Assembly: GCA_910584405.1 (NCBI GenBank)
Contig: CAJUAL010000002.1
Location: 62,001-126,000 of the forward strand
Length of the DNA: 64,000 nucleotides
Origin: an uncultured Vampirovibrio sp.
GTDB taxonomy: Bacteria; Cyanobacteriota; Vampirovibrionia; Gastranaerophilales; Gastranaerophilaceae
Direction of reading: 5' to 3'
Part shown: positions 9,301-17,673 of the stretch, in pieces
Numbering within the stretch: the stretch's first letter is position 1
Layout: every line of letters begins with the position of its first letter
Notes under the pieces: model-generated
Told to the model about the DNA's origin: nothing
What the model saw: only the letters and a program-made list of their open reading frames with translations
Databases searched by the model: none
Translations under genes and position numbers: made by a program

Positions 9301-9910
9301 ATATATCATTTCTTGTTACGGGTGCGTCTTTAACCATAAGGTCTATTCCTTCGAGAAGAGCTGTAGAACCTCCCATAATTGCTGCGTTAGCAAGAGCATT
9401 AGACGATAGAGTTCCAAGTCCTGCTTTTGTTAATCCACCTGCCATTGCTCCAGTTGCTCCTCTGGCAAACGGATTCATCATTGCATATATATTTAGAGTC
9501 AGGTTGCCGCAGTTTGCCCAAAAAGCTTTACTTCCGACAAATTCGCTTGTGTTATCTATAAGCCTTGTTCCAAAAGCTTTTTTAAATGCATTTTGATATT
9601 GAGGTGAATTTGAGTCAATTTTTTGTTCATTAAGTTCAATAAATTTCTGAATATTTTTTTCGTTAAATTCAATGCCTGTTATAGCTTTAAAAAGACCGGT
9701 AAATTCATCTGATATATAGGTTTCAACACTGGGCATTCCGTTTTTGGAATAAGAAAATTCTCCATTCATCTTTGAGCCTTGTAACATATTCAGGAGTCGA
9801 GTCTTTTCTTGTTTCAAGTGCTCAATATATACTGTTGCACTGTGTGCCTGTTTACAATCAAAAGTTTTATCAATTCCAGTTGCAAATCCTTCATAAACCT
9901 TTGCAAGCAT
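6305..9910 (-). CDS. C-terminal 1201 codons of split giant protein: RelA/SpoT synthetase + phosphoribosyltransferase
   Basis: This frame continues that of 9950-11656 after a single TAG and 13 further sense codons; its first ATG (9910) has no ribosome site, so it reads as the second part of one 1783-codon gene. Residues ~60-200 include Gly/Ala-rich hydrophobic stretches (possible membrane insertion). A RelA/SpoT-type synthetase follows: R-V-K-S-E-Q-S near 485, D-A-F-G-A-R-T-I near 515, P-S-G-Y-T-A-L near 645, and E-W-Q-F-R-G-D near 661, keeping the Gly-Tyr and E-x-Q-x-R residues. After coiled-coil (~800-930) comes a PRTase-like domain with V-I-I-L-D-D-C-I-G-S-G-N-S near 1053. Both domains handle pyrophosphorylated nucleotides. 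An effector or toxin role is inference. Confidence 0.75.
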   Translation of the reverse strand: MLAKVYEGFATGIDKTFDCKQAHSATVYIEHLKQEKTRLLNMLQGSKMNGEFSYSKNGMPSVETYISDEFTGLFKAITGIEFNEKNIQKFIELNEQKIDSNSPQYQNAFKKAFGTRLIDNTSEFVGSKAFWANCGNLTLNIYAMMNPFARGATGAMAGGLTKAGLGTLSSNALANAAIMGGSTALLEGIDLMVKDAPVTRNDILNYVQSVAISTGFGAFAGYMSPTFQKVCSSVSTKAATQFPKIFKAPSVKKLEAVTKSLETGQTLNGSELMTKYLSTPGSNIAGKSAEFLTEVLAFSGYSIAAGTITEFAKLAFDTDGTLKSQYSNEDSLLDLITKELGHQIEGLTSCKALTKILMAFCSKKYTQTGMIQEQLKSFETLKNIDFKYTEINGQKVLIAQTPKGNIKINSPAEAVNLCQQLALTESAILMNKDLQEQKVEGNNNQDPIILQEVNNLRNNYTAQAERLNNLLKEAGLNEIGELKSRVKSEQSLYDKIANYLAENPSATIEDAVKSVRDAFGARTIVESQDYTQHPEVKALIEARDIKGAQLRAAELQSAPALEKLKGIILAQAQGKDGLETARISNYVSENGIPYFSEAQLAELKQFGAQHGVNIDYVVKVDKSDPLYAQMKAEGKKPTTKAQPSGYTALQINFKTKTGEILEWQFRGDKVNNFAEGEHIPYDLRTNKDIIGTHKELEPLYEPIKELLSKEKMSEETYNEYNRYLTDYYNHLRKLELGFESTEPKLENYGKGFKFDVRLKAQNLVKLHEVAEKLKNGNITQEQALQEYNNTISTVQTEMDSRPKQTQKVQLNTTGDLENTIEQNLPSNLPPELKASLKEYFKGKIKNKHKFADDLPQLETQLAEITNRKNSLRNEMREILKRSKGKPSGDDAIREQEIKDETIEINKQERALQTQIRAIKDSKIVFIENQQFDTQTPAGKQEALGKIYESESFAQHIENMSAQLGVPKEKCEALLKTYLDNMLDIYSYDSIVSTLRTLSENLSGINGPKVFYIPESGKSYDILAEIYKTHDPNARFITGPEALKEYLQKNGQTNVIILDDCIGSGNSVIEAVDRIKNLPNIQSITSANIVSSEGGNGNIEARFKNSQPEVHLISTKTVKDLKDCDFFKALSPSDQTLLSLLVNGPKQIGEQIDYSESGLSIQFPYMAPNNNSKFAARMLRETFCGPECAIKNIYARIGEKEN

Positions 9911-9949
9911 TCCGCTGTTGTCTTTATATTGCTGAAGAATTGCTATTCC

Positions 9950-11656
9950 CTAGTCGTATTGGGCTTCAATTATTTTTGTTGCAAAGTTTTGTGCTCTTAA
10001 TGTTGTCAGATTCGGCATGACTAATTCACAACCCATGTAATTTATTGTATTATTTTGGATTTCATCTTCTGTCATAATTGACATTCCTGTAGCTTCAAAA
10101 GCCATTACTACTTGGTCTAAAGAATTGGCTGTTTTTCCACCAAGATTTGCTGCAACTTTTTTTAGGTCAATTTGGCTCAGGTTTTCCTGAGGAATAGCAC
10201 TCAATCGTTGATAAATTATTTGCCCTAAAATATCTTCCGTATCAAGTTTAAGTTGTTCTTTTATTGCAAATTCAAGCGGTCTTACAGTGTTTCCGGTTTT
10301 TATCGTTTTGCCTGAGTCAAAAAGTGAGATTCCGGTTTTTGCAAAAACTCTTTTCTTGATTTCTGTCAGGTCGGTAATTTTAGCTCTTTTACATTCTTGA
10401 ATAACGGCAATAGCTTTTTGTTGATTTTCTTTAGAAAGTCCGTTTAAAACCTGATAAAATGCATGATTTTCCTTAGTAGGAGCAAACCCTGCTGCTTTAG
10501 CAACTTCAGTTGATGTTTTATCACCTTCAAGTGCTATGGTAATCTTTTCACCTGCATTAAGTTTTTTTACAAGGTCTTTGTTTATCATTTGAAGCCTTAG
10601 AGCAAGTGTTCTTATTTGTTCTTTAGATCCGTTAGGTAAGATTTCTCGTGCAAGGCTTTCTACAGAAGTATGTTTCCTCTTTATCGTATATTCAGAGATT
10701 GAACAAGTTAACATATCTGCTTGTTCATGTTTTACACTCCAGTTAAAAAATGCTTGTTGGGATTCTTGCGAAGTCTTTCTGTTCTTTATTGATTTATCAT
10801 CAGCTGCAATTTCATTTGGTATACGGATTATACCTCCGACTTGCATATTATTGTAGTCGAAGTTACCTTTATTAAGCTGATCCAGTTGTTTTTTTGTAAC
10901 TTTAAAATCTCTTGTCAATCTGTCAAGGCAGTCACCGTTTTGTAATACAACGTATGTGTTACCTTCTCCGTCATAGCGGACATTGTATGTATGTTCGTTT
11001 ATTTCGATGCTTTGTGCAAGGCGGTTATGCTGTGTTTGAGTTTTATTGTCGTATTTGTCAATATCTGTATTGTTGTATATATTGGTTGTCGTTTTGTCAG
11101 GAGTAATTATTACTTCACGAAGTAATCCGTTTAAATTAAAATCATTTGTCACAACTGTTGTTGTTCCGTCAGGTTTTGTCGTTACACGGTTTAGAAAATC
11201 AGTATTATTTACTTCTCCGGTTTCTGGGTTAACGTTAAGTGCTGTTGTGGTAATTTCTGTTCCGTCAGCTAGTTTTGTATGAATAATCGCAAATTCTACT
11301 CCATCATCATTTTTAAGATATGTGTATGTAGTTTCAGAGCTTCCGTCTTTGGCTTTTTTTGATTTGATTTTGTTGTTTTCGTCTTCGATTATATAATCGC
11401 CGATTTGTTCAATATTTTGTGCTTCTTGTACAGGTTGAGTGTGTTCTATTGTTAATCCCATAGAACCTTTATTTAAGAATCCTGTTCCGAATGCAGAATT
11501 TTTACAGGCTTGTTCGTACTCGGCGCGTGAAATTATACCGTTTGTCATCATAGCAGATAAAATGACTTGTTCTGATTTACCTTTTAAATCAGAATGAGTT
11601 GCAAGATAATTATTCATTTTTTCTTGGACTTTAAAAGTCATGTTATCTACCTTCAA
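9950..11656 (-). CDS. N-terminal 568 codons of split giant protein, with LysM-like domain
   Basis: The ATG at 11656 begins M-K-V-D-N-M-T-F. Residues ~75-225 are Thr/Asp-rich beta-type sequence (repeats such as P-D-G-T-T-T-V-V). A LysM-like unit lies at about 232-278: Y-V-V-L-Q-N-G-D-C-L, then Q-L-D-Q-L-N, then V-G-G-I-I-R-I-P. A second weaker one may lie near 330-375. LysM modules bind peptidoglycan or chitin-like glycans. There is no signal peptide. The frame ends at TAG (9950-9952), and the same frame continues without interruption for 1214 more codons, so a CAG-to-TAG mutation or readthrough is likely. It diverges from the gene at 11797 across a ~140 bp control region. Confidence 0.75.
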   Translation of the reverse strand: MKVDNMTFKVQEKMNNYLATHSDLKGKSEQVILSAMMTNGIISRAEYEQACKNSAFGTGFLNKGSMGLTIEHTQPVQEAQNIEQIGDYIIEDENNKIKSKKAKDGSSETTYTYLKNDDGVEFAIIHTKLADGTEITTTALNVNPETGEVNNTDFLNRVTTKPDGTTTVVTNDFNLNGLLREVIITPDKTTTNIYNNTDIDKYDNKTQTQHNRLAQSIEINEHTYNVRYDGEGNTYVVLQNGDCLDRLTRDFKVTKKQLDQLNKGNFDYNNMQVGGIIRIPNEIAADDKSIKNRKTSQESQQAFFNWSVKHEQADMLTCSISEYTIKRKHTSVESLAREILPNGSKEQIRTLALRLQMINKDLVKKLNAGEKITIALEGDKTSTEVAKAAGFAPTKENHAFYQVLNGLSKENQQKAIAVIQECKRAKITDLTEIKKRVFAKTGISLFDSGKTIKTGNTVRPLEFAIKEQLKLDTEDILGQIIYQRLSAIPQENLSQIDLKKVAANLGGKTANSLDQVVMAFEATGMSIMTEDEIQNNTINYMGCELVMPNLTTLRAQNFATKIIEAQYD

Positions 11657-11796
11657 ATTTTGTATACTTTTGGTATAACGGAATAAATTTATAAAAACTT
11701 TAGTATTTTTAACAAATGTTAAGCTTTAATTTATTTGCTAGCAAAATTTTACGGGATTAAGTTTTCAACCATAAGGAAAGAAAGGTGTTATATAAT

Positions 11797-14790
11797 ATGA
11801 AAATCCCCGCAATTTATCCTTCAATTGGTTATGCCCCGCAAGTAAAAAAAGAAAATAAACAACAAAAAGTTAACCAAAATGTTACTGTTCAAACAGAGTT
11901 GGTATCAAGGTTTAATGATCATTTGGTAAGTTTTGAAGCGCGTGTCGATAAGGGGATGAACAGGTTTTTTAATAAAAATAAAGATGTAATGCCTGAACGA
12001 GTAAGGGCATTGGTTGAACCTATGCCAAACAGAGAAATAATTACACCGCTTGAGGCTCAGTATTATGCTTATCAAGGACTTGAAGACGCAGAAACGGTAG
12101 AAGATATTAAAACAATATTTTCTAATCCTGAAGAACCTTTGTTTGCTGATTTAAAAGAGCCTTCACAAACTAATGCTACAAGAGGTTTAATTCATTCTAT
12201 TAATGAAATGTCAGAAATATATCCTGACGGTGTATTACAAACTAAAGAAGATATGACGGTTTATATTGTTAAGAAAATATTTTTAGAATCAAAGACCGTT
12301 GAAGAAATCAATCAAGATTTAGATGAAGACTTAGATAATGATTTTAAGGAGTATTATAAAGGCAAAAATCCTGATTCTCCTTATATTCGACCTTCTACCT
12401 TAGCAGCATTGGGTATAAAAATGCCAAATGCCGATTATTTGAACTCCTTGAGATATACAAGGGACGGGTATTCGGATATGATAGGTGCAAAAATCAGAAA
12501 AGGTTTGAATGATTTTATAAACTCCCTGACTCCTGAGCAAAGAACTGCCAGAGCTGTTCGTCAAACAAGAGAGTTTGAAAAGTGGTGGAGCAGATTAACA
12601 ACGAATGAAAAAATTGACCTGATTGCCGATAAGGAAGCTGAAATTGAAATGCTTAGAGCGTTTAAGCGTGAAGATAGGGCAGAAAAGAAACGATTAAAAG
12701 AAGCAGGACTTTCTGTTGAAATTTCTGAAACCGAAAAAGAAAAGCCTCAAAGAACTCATACAAAAGTCGGCTCAAAAGAGTTAAGCCGTGATGAATTGTT
12801 TAAGATGTGGGCGACTTTGAATTTGAAAAAATTTGTAGCAAGTCTTTCACAAGCTGATATGGATACTTTGCATTTAAGACGTATGGCAAATCAGACAAGA
12901 CGTTGGAATGAAATGACTCCGGCAGAGCGTACGGATTATATTTCAAAAATGAAAGCCGGTGTTGAGCCTGTAAGATATACGATGATAGATGCTTGGAATA
13001 ACAGTCCGGAAATTATTAAGGCGTTATATCTGCACTTAAAAGATAATCAGGTTTATAAACCAGCAGATTTATTATATTCAGCAGAAGAATTTTCACAATT
13101 CCAATCTAAAGTTATGACGGAATTTTGGGATAATAATCCTGAATTTGCACAAAACTTAGGCGATAGGATTCATTCATCACGTAATAAAATTGAAATGGCA
13201 ATAAGACGCGGTACATTTGAAGATTTAAAACAAGAAATAAACAGAAATAAAAACCAGCGTAAACGTGAACTTGAAGCATATAAAAAATCATTGGAAGTTC
13301 CTGTCGTTCCGGAAGTGGCACCAAAGGAAATTGATTATAAAGAAGAATTCCGTCAGTCATATGCTCAGAGTGATTATGGGTGTGTTCAATCTGTACCAAA
13401 AAATTATTTTGCAGATGTGTACGAACCTTCGTTAGAAACTCTTCCTGAAAATATTATTCGCTTGTGGACAAGGAATTTGAGGAAAGATAATACACTAACT
13501 ACAAACGAAATGTTAATGCTGAGGGATGCTTTGAGTGATGAAGCTTGTCCTGAGAAAGTAAGATATAACAGAGCATTTGAATTTGCACTGGCAGATACTA
13601 TATATGCATTAACGAAAAATCCGATTATTTATGCAATGCCGACTGCTGATGTTAAAAATGTAATGTATCAGCTTGAGCGTGGTGAAAAATCAATTGGTAT
13701 TATATCTCAACGAGATGGAAAACCTTATGAATTTAATGTTGTTAAAAACGTAAAAATAGATAAAAACAGGATAAATCAATTATATGAATCTTATAAAAAA
13801 GATTTATCCGAAGAAGAACTTGCAGATATTATTCGTTACAATTTTGGATTTAAGGTTTCAGGCGAAGACGATAACGAAAGATTTTCAAAAGGCGATGCTT
13901 TACGTATAGCTTTAGTTGATTATATCCAAGGTTACGGACGTTCTGCAAATATTTTATTTTCCGAAAAATCTTCATACCCGCAGGAAGTAAAAACCGCTTT
14001 TGCACATAAGTTTTTTGCTTTAATGCCACCTGAATTAAAAGCAAACGGTATTTATTCTCATATAGAAAAAGATATGAATTTATCAACCGATACTTATATC
14101 AGGCATGCTCAAAATTTATTCGGGATAAGGTTTAGATTCCTTCCGACAGATATTGTAAACAGTTATTTTAAAGAACTTGGTTCAATGTTGAAGTTTGAAA
14201 AACTAGACGGTGTAGATATCAATACTTATTTGACTAAAGTTTGCAAAAAACGCATGAAAGCAAGTGATAGAGGTTCAGTTGCAGTTTTACCGAAACACAG
14301 AATTAAAAATCCGTATATTAAATATCAAATGTTAGCGATTGAACAGGCTCTTGCTGATTCTTTATATGAAGCAACAGAAAATGAAAATATTTATAAAGCT
14401 GCTTTTGAACATCTTTGCGATAAATTGGAAGTATTTTCACTGGTAAAATCTTTCCCTGTATCTGAAACCTTACCTTTACCTACAGTTGACGGTTCAACTT
14501 TCGAGTTAGGGATTAAAAAACGAGTTAATTTAAGCAATATTCAGAAAAAATATAAAGAATATATGGCAGAAATTGATGAATGGATAGAAGAAACTAAAGA
14601 TTTAGATAATCCTGATTATCAAGAATTACTATATATTTTGAATCCTGAAGAAGGTAATGTTACAAGAGATTTCGCTGTTGCTGAAAGAATGGCAACTTAT
14701 TTCCCAGACTTAAGCGAGCTTGATTTTTCTTCATCTATAGGCGGACCGGATATCAAGTTAAAGATGACCACGAAAGATTCTTCTAAGTAA
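11797..14790 (+). CDS. Large uncharacterised cytoplasmic protein (997 residues)
   Basis: No domain is recognised. The sequence is highly charged, lacks membrane segments, and has long helical stretches with conserved-looking W and R/E patches (for example F-E-K-W-W-S-R-L and T-R-R-W-N-E-M-T-P-A-E-R). Two segments, L-T-P-E-Q-R-T and M-T-P-A-E-R-T-D, look like an internal repeat of a helical unit. An in-frame GTG at 11785 would add four residues, but the ATG at 11797 with AAAGG 11 bases before it gives the M-K-I-P start I prefer. It diverges from the LysM/RelA-SpoT/PRTase gene, so shared regulation is possible. Base composition matches its neighbours. Confidence 0.75.
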   Translation: MKIPAIYPSIGYAPQVKKENKQQKVNQNVTVQTELVSRFNDHLVSFEARVDKGMNRFFNKNKDVMPERVRALVEPMPNREIITPLEAQYYAYQGLEDAETVEDIKTIFSNPEEPLFADLKEPSQTNATRGLIHSINEMSEIYPDGVLQTKEDMTVYIVKKIFLESKTVEEINQDLDEDLDNDFKEYYKGKNPDSPYIRPSTLAALGIKMPNADYLNSLRYTRDGYSDMIGAKIRKGLNDFINSLTPEQRTARAVRQTREFEKWWSRLTTNEKIDLIADKEAEIEMLRAFKREDRAEKKRLKEAGLSVEISETEKEKPQRTHTKVGSKELSRDELFKMWATLNLKKFVASLSQADMDTLHLRRMANQTRRWNEMTPAERTDYISKMKAGVEPVRYTMIDAWNNSPEIIKALYLHLKDNQVYKPADLLYSAEEFSQFQSKVMTEFWDNNPEFAQNLGDRIHSSRNKIEMAIRRGTFEDLKQEINRNKNQRKRELEAYKKSLEVPVVPEVAPKEIDYKEEFRQSYAQSDYGCVQSVPKNYFADVYEPSLETLPENIIRLWTRNLRKDNTLTTNEMLMLRDALSDEACPEKVRYNRAFEFALADTIYALTKNPIIYAMPTADVKNVMYQLERGEKSIGIISQRDGKPYEFNVVKNVKIDKNRINQLYESYKKDLSEEELADIIRYNFGFKVSGEDDNERFSKGDALRIALVDYIQGYGRSANILFSEKSSYPQEVKTAFAHKFFALMPPELKANGIYSHIEKDMNLSTDTYIRHAQNLFGIRFRFLPTDIVNSYFKELGSMLKFEKLDGVDINTYLTKVCKKRMKASDRGSVAVLPKHRIKNPYIKYQMLAIEQALADSLYEATENENIYKAAFEHLCDKLEVFSLVKSFPVSETLPLPTVDGSTFELGIKKRVNLSNIQKKYKEYMAEIDEWIEETKDLDNPDYQELLYILNPEEGNVTRDFAVAERMATYFPDLSELDFSSSIGGPDIKLKMTTKDSSK

Positions 14791-14856
14791 ATAATTATGA
14801 ATTTTCTATTCTGAACTCTTATTTTTGTTATAATCAGTATAGCAAGGGAGAATAGT

Positions 14857-15339
14857 ATGAAAGAAGAATTGTTATCGATATTAGAAAAAAACAGCAGGAT
14901 TGATTTTTCAGAGCTTGCGGTTTTGCTGGGCGTATCAGAAGAAGAAGTTCTAAAACAATTATCTGAACTTGAAAAAGAAGGCGTAATCTGCGGATATCAT
15001 ACCCTGATTAATTGGGAAAAAACCTCTATAGAAAAAGTTATGGCGCTTATTGAAGTTAAGCTTACGCTTCAAAGAGGACGCGGTTTTGACAGTATTGCCG
15101 AGCGTATATATAATTATCCTGAAGTTAAGGCTGTTTATTTAATTTCAGGCGGGTATGATTTATTGGTAATTTTGGAAGAAAAAACTTTAAAAGAAATTGC
15201 AAGTTTTGTATCGGGTAAGTTATCTACAATTGATGGTGTGCTCAGCACCGCAACTCATTTTATTTTGAAAAAATACAAAGATCACGGTACAATTTTAAAC
15301 AAAGAAGATAAGGATGAAAGAGAGGTTATTACCCCATGA
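14857..15339 (+). CDS. Lrp/AsnC-family transcriptional regulator
   Basis: Residues 1-60 form a winged helix-turn-helix (F-S-E-L-A-V-L-L-G-V-S-E-E-E-V, then L-E-K-E-G-V-I-C-G-Y), and 65-145 form the RAM ligand-binding/oligomerisation domain (Y-L-I-S-G-G-Y-D-L-L-V). The length, 160 aa, is normal. Such proteins sense amino acids and control nearby metabolism. Its stop overlaps the ATG of the aminotransferase by 4 bp (ATGA), so the two are translated together. This pairing matches known regulator-aminotransferase pairs such as Bacillus alaR-alaT, so control of that enzyme is likely. A TATAAT lies at about 14829-14834. Confidence 0.9.
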   Translation: MKEELLSILEKNSRIDFSELAVLLGVSEEEVLKQLSELEKEGVICGYHTLINWEKTSIEKVMALIEVKLTLQRGRGFDSIAERIYNYPEVKAVYLISGGYDLLVILEEKTLKEIASFVSGKLSTIDGVLSTATHFILKKYKDHGTILNKEDKDEREVITP

Positions 15340-16505
15340 GGAAATTTCTTTCCGACAGTGTTATAAATATAAAACCCTCAGGTATAAGAAAATTTTTTGA
15401 TATAGTAAGCGAGATGAAAGATGCAATCTCGCTTGGTGTCGGTGAACCTGATTTTGATACCCCGTGGCATATAAGAGAAGAGGGTATTTATGCTCTTGAA
15501 CGCGGTAAAACTTTTTATACTTCAAATGCAGGTTTAAAAGATTTACGTATAGAAATTTCTAATTATTTAAAAAGACGTTTTGAATTAAATTACAATCCTG
15601 ATAATGAAATACTTGTAACCGTGGGAGGTTCGGAAGCGATTGATATCGGACTTCGTGCTGTAATAAATCCGGGCGATGAAGTAATTATCCCTCAACCTTC
15701 TTATGTTTCGTATGAGCCTTGTGCAATATTAGCGGGTGCAAAGCCTGTTATTATCGATTTGAAAGCTGAAAATGAATTTAGATTAACCTCAGATGAGCTT
15801 TTAACAGCGATTACCGATAAAACAAAAGTACTAATTCTTCCGTATCCAAATAACCCGACAGGCGCAATTATGGAGCGCGAAGATTTGGAAAAAATTGCTA
15901 AGATTGTTAAAGAAAAAGATATTCTTGTAATGTCTGACGAGATTTATTCGGAATTAACTTATAAAGGTAAACATGTTTCTATAGCTGAACTTGACGGAAT
16001 GAAAGAGCGTACGATTTTAATTAATGGATTTTCAAAATCATATGCGATGACCGGTTGGCGTTTGGGGTATGCTTGTGCTCCAAAAGAATTGATACAACAG
16101 ATGACAAAAATCCACCAGTTTGCCATAATGTGTGCTCCTACAACAAGTCAATATGCAGCAGTTGAAGCTTTAAGATTTGGCGATGATGATGTTGCTAAAA
16201 TGCGTCAGGCTTACAATCAGCGCCGAAGATTTTTAATGGACGCTTTTAATAAAATGGGCTTAAGTTGTTTTGAGCCATATGGCGCGTTTTATGTATTCCC
16301 TTGTATAAAAGAATTTGGTATGACAAGCGAAGAGTTTGCAACAAAATTCTTACAGGAAGAAAAAGTTGCGCTTGTCCCGGGTACGGCCTTCGGGGATTGC
16401 GGAGAAGGCTTTTTAAGAATTTCGTACGCATATTCTCTTGAAAATTTGAAAGTTGCAATAGGCAGATTAGAACGTTTTATTAGCAGGCTTCGCTCCGATA
16501 GGTAA
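15336..16505 (+). CDS. PLP-dependent aminotransferase, class I/II
   Basis: The 389-residue protein has all the fold-type I landmarks: L-G-V-G-E-P-D-F near the start, Y-T-S-N-A-G-L-K-D-L-R, P-Y-P-N-N-P-T-G-A around 170, S-D-E-I-Y-S-E-L (Asp for the pyridine nitrogen), the Schiff-base lysine in N-G-F-S-K-S-Y-A-M-T-G-W-R-L-G-Y near 235, and the substrate-carboxylate Arg in F-L-R-I-S-Y. It interconverts an amino acid and a 2-oxo acid, probably alanine, aspartate or an aromatic type; the substrate cannot be read from sequence. It is translationally coupled to the Lrp gene. Confidence 0.93.
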   Translation: MRKFLSDSVINIKPSGIRKFFDIVSEMKDAISLGVGEPDFDTPWHIREEGIYALERGKTFYTSNAGLKDLRIEISNYLKRRFELNYNPDNEILVTVGGSEAIDIGLRAVINPGDEVIIPQPSYVSYEPCAILAGAKPVIIDLKAENEFRLTSDELLTAITDKTKVLILPYPNNPTGAIMEREDLEKIAKIVKEKDILVMSDEIYSELTYKGKHVSIAELDGMKERTILINGFSKSYAMTGWRLGYACAPKELIQQMTKIHQFAIMCAPTTSQYAAVEALRFGDDDVAKMRQAYNQRRRFLMDAFNKMGLSCFEPYGAFYVFPCIKEFGMTSEEFATKFLQEEKVALVPGTAFGDCGEGFLRISYAYSLENLKVAIGRLERFISRLRSDR

Positions 16506-16591
16506 ATCTATTGCCGAGTAAGCTAACTCCAATTAACTGATTTTAACTTTATTTGTTTAGGGTTAAATAGTGTTAATCGGAGAAGTTGTAT

Positions 16592-17140
16592 ATGCGAAAA
16601 ATTTTATTTTACGGTTGCTTTTTATTGGTAATAATTGTTTTATTGGGAGGAAATGTTTTGGCAGAAAGCATTCATTTTGGTGATTATATATATAAACCTA
16701 AATCGGAAAATCAATATTATAAAGAAAATGAATCACCTGAAAATTGGACAAGTAAAATAGATGTATTTTATTATCCGGAAATTTCGAATCCGTTAAAGTA
16801 TGCTGCAGATGAAGATAAACGAATTGAAGATAATGAAAAATGTGTGTTGTTAAAATTTGTCCAAAATAAAAAACAAAGTATCGCACTTATAAGTTATCTG
16901 GAAAACGGAATAGAACGTGACGGAAACTTTTTTGCTTATAATATCTATAAGTATCAAAAACATCCTAAAAAAGGGATTGTAGTAATGCGTTATGTGAAAA
17001 AATATATGTTTAATTCAAATGAAGAAATTTCAAAAATCGGTCAGGAAATTCGACAAATAAATAATGATTATATGGAAAGAATGATAATAACAGATATTCC
17101 GATTGAAAAGGAGAATAAAGAAAAGGACACCAAAAAATAA
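16592..17140 (+). CDS. Small secreted protein of unknown family
   Basis: The ATG at 16592 sits 6-8 bases after CGGAGAAG; the TTG at 16586 is less likely. The 182-residue product opens with a signal peptide (M-R-K-I-L-F-Y-G then a hydrophobic run to L-G-G-N-V-L-A-E), cleaved probably after A-E or L-A. The mature part is Tyr/Lys/Glu-rich with no cysteine cluster except one Cys (E-K-C-V-L-L-K-F). No family is recognised. It stands alone and ends at a strong hairpin 40 bp later. Confidence 0.7.
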   Translation: MRKILFYGCFLLVIIVLLGGNVLAESIHFGDYIYKPKSENQYYKENESPENWTSKIDVFYYPEISNPLKYAADEDKRIEDNEKCVLLKFVQNKKQSIALISYLENGIERDGNFFAYNIYKYQKHPKKGIVVMRYVKKYMFNSNEEISKIGQEIRQINNDYMERMIITDIPIEKENKEKDTKK

Positions 17141-17181
17141 ATTGTCCGGCGATTAATTGATATAATATAAGATTTTTTTGA

Positions 17182-17211
17182 AAGGCGCGCAAGCAACAGC
17201 TTGCGCGCCTT
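17182..17211. terminator. Strong hairpin between convergent genes
   Basis: A 13-bp stem (AAGGCGCGCAAGC with its complement) closes a 4-nt AACA loop. It lies between the plus gene ending at 17140 and the minus gene ending at 17217, so it can end both. The run of seven T at about 17173-17179 precedes it; no long U-run follows it on either strand. Confidence 0.7.
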
Positions 17212-17216
17212 CATAT

Positions 17217-17357
17217 TTAAAAGCCTTTAAAATAGGCAATAACAACCATAATAACGGTAACTGCTATAGCAAAAATCAAAGTACTTAAAACCCCTGTACC
17301 TTTACTGTCAGAGTAACGGTTTGGTTGTATATGATTTGTTTCATTATTATTTGTCAT
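17217..17357 (-). CDS. 46-residue single-helix membrane peptide
   Basis: The minus frame starts at the ATG at 17357 behind AAGGAG with 8-nt spacing and ends with TAA at 17217. The product begins M-T-N-N-N-E-T-N-H, has a hydrophilic 20-residue head, then one membrane helix (V-L-S-T-L-I-F-A-I-A-V and onward to I-A-Y-F-K-G-F). It follows the OadG-like gene by 15 bp, so they form one transcript. The function is unknown; an accessory subunit of a membrane complex is possible. Confidence 0.65.
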   Translation of the reverse strand: MTNNNETNHIQPNRYSDSKGTGVLSTLIFAIAVTVIMVVIAYFKGF

Positions 17358-17372
17358 ATTTATTTCTCCTTA

Positions 17373-17621
17373 TTATGCTTTTTTATTTCGTAACGCAGCA
17401 CAAGCAATAGCCAGAGCTATTTCTGCATCGTTATTTTGTTGGTTACGTTTTTTCGGTGTGGCTTTTTCCTCTTCAACTTCTTCCGGGAAGTATTTGCTAA
17501 AAAACTTCACGAGTTTTGATGTTGCTTCCATAAAGCAAATCATAATGAATATAAAGAAGTATACAAAACCCATACCGATAATCATAATAAGGCATCCTGC
17601 CTTTAATAATTCGATATTCAT
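17373..17621 (-). CDS. OadG-like small membrane protein
   Basis: The 82-residue protein has one membrane helix early (G-C-L-I-M-I-I-G-M-G-F-V-Y-F-F-I-F), then charged helix and an Ala-rich tail (D-A-E-I-A-L-A-I-A-C-A-A). The G-M-G-F-V-Y-F helix followed by M-x-x-x-S-K and an acidic linker is the layout of oxaloacetate/methylmalonyl-CoA decarboxylase gamma subunits. Those anchor the complex in the membrane with alpha and beta subunits, which are not in this window. AGGAG lies 8 bases before the ATG. Small helical proteins give weak matches, so the family call is tentative. Confidence 0.55.
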   Translation of the reverse strand: MNIELLKAGCLIMIIGMGFVYFFIFIMICFMEATSKLVKFFSKYFPEEVEEEKATPKKRNQQNNDAEIALAIACAALRNKKA

Positions 17622-17673
17622 TAGTATTCTCCTGTTAAATTGTAATTACTTTGTTTGTAAAAACAGGAGCATT

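Noticed and set aside
9950..9952. TAG reassigned to Gln throughout this genome
   Set aside because: TAG ends other genes here normally (232, 45179), so amber is a normal stop; the interruption is local.
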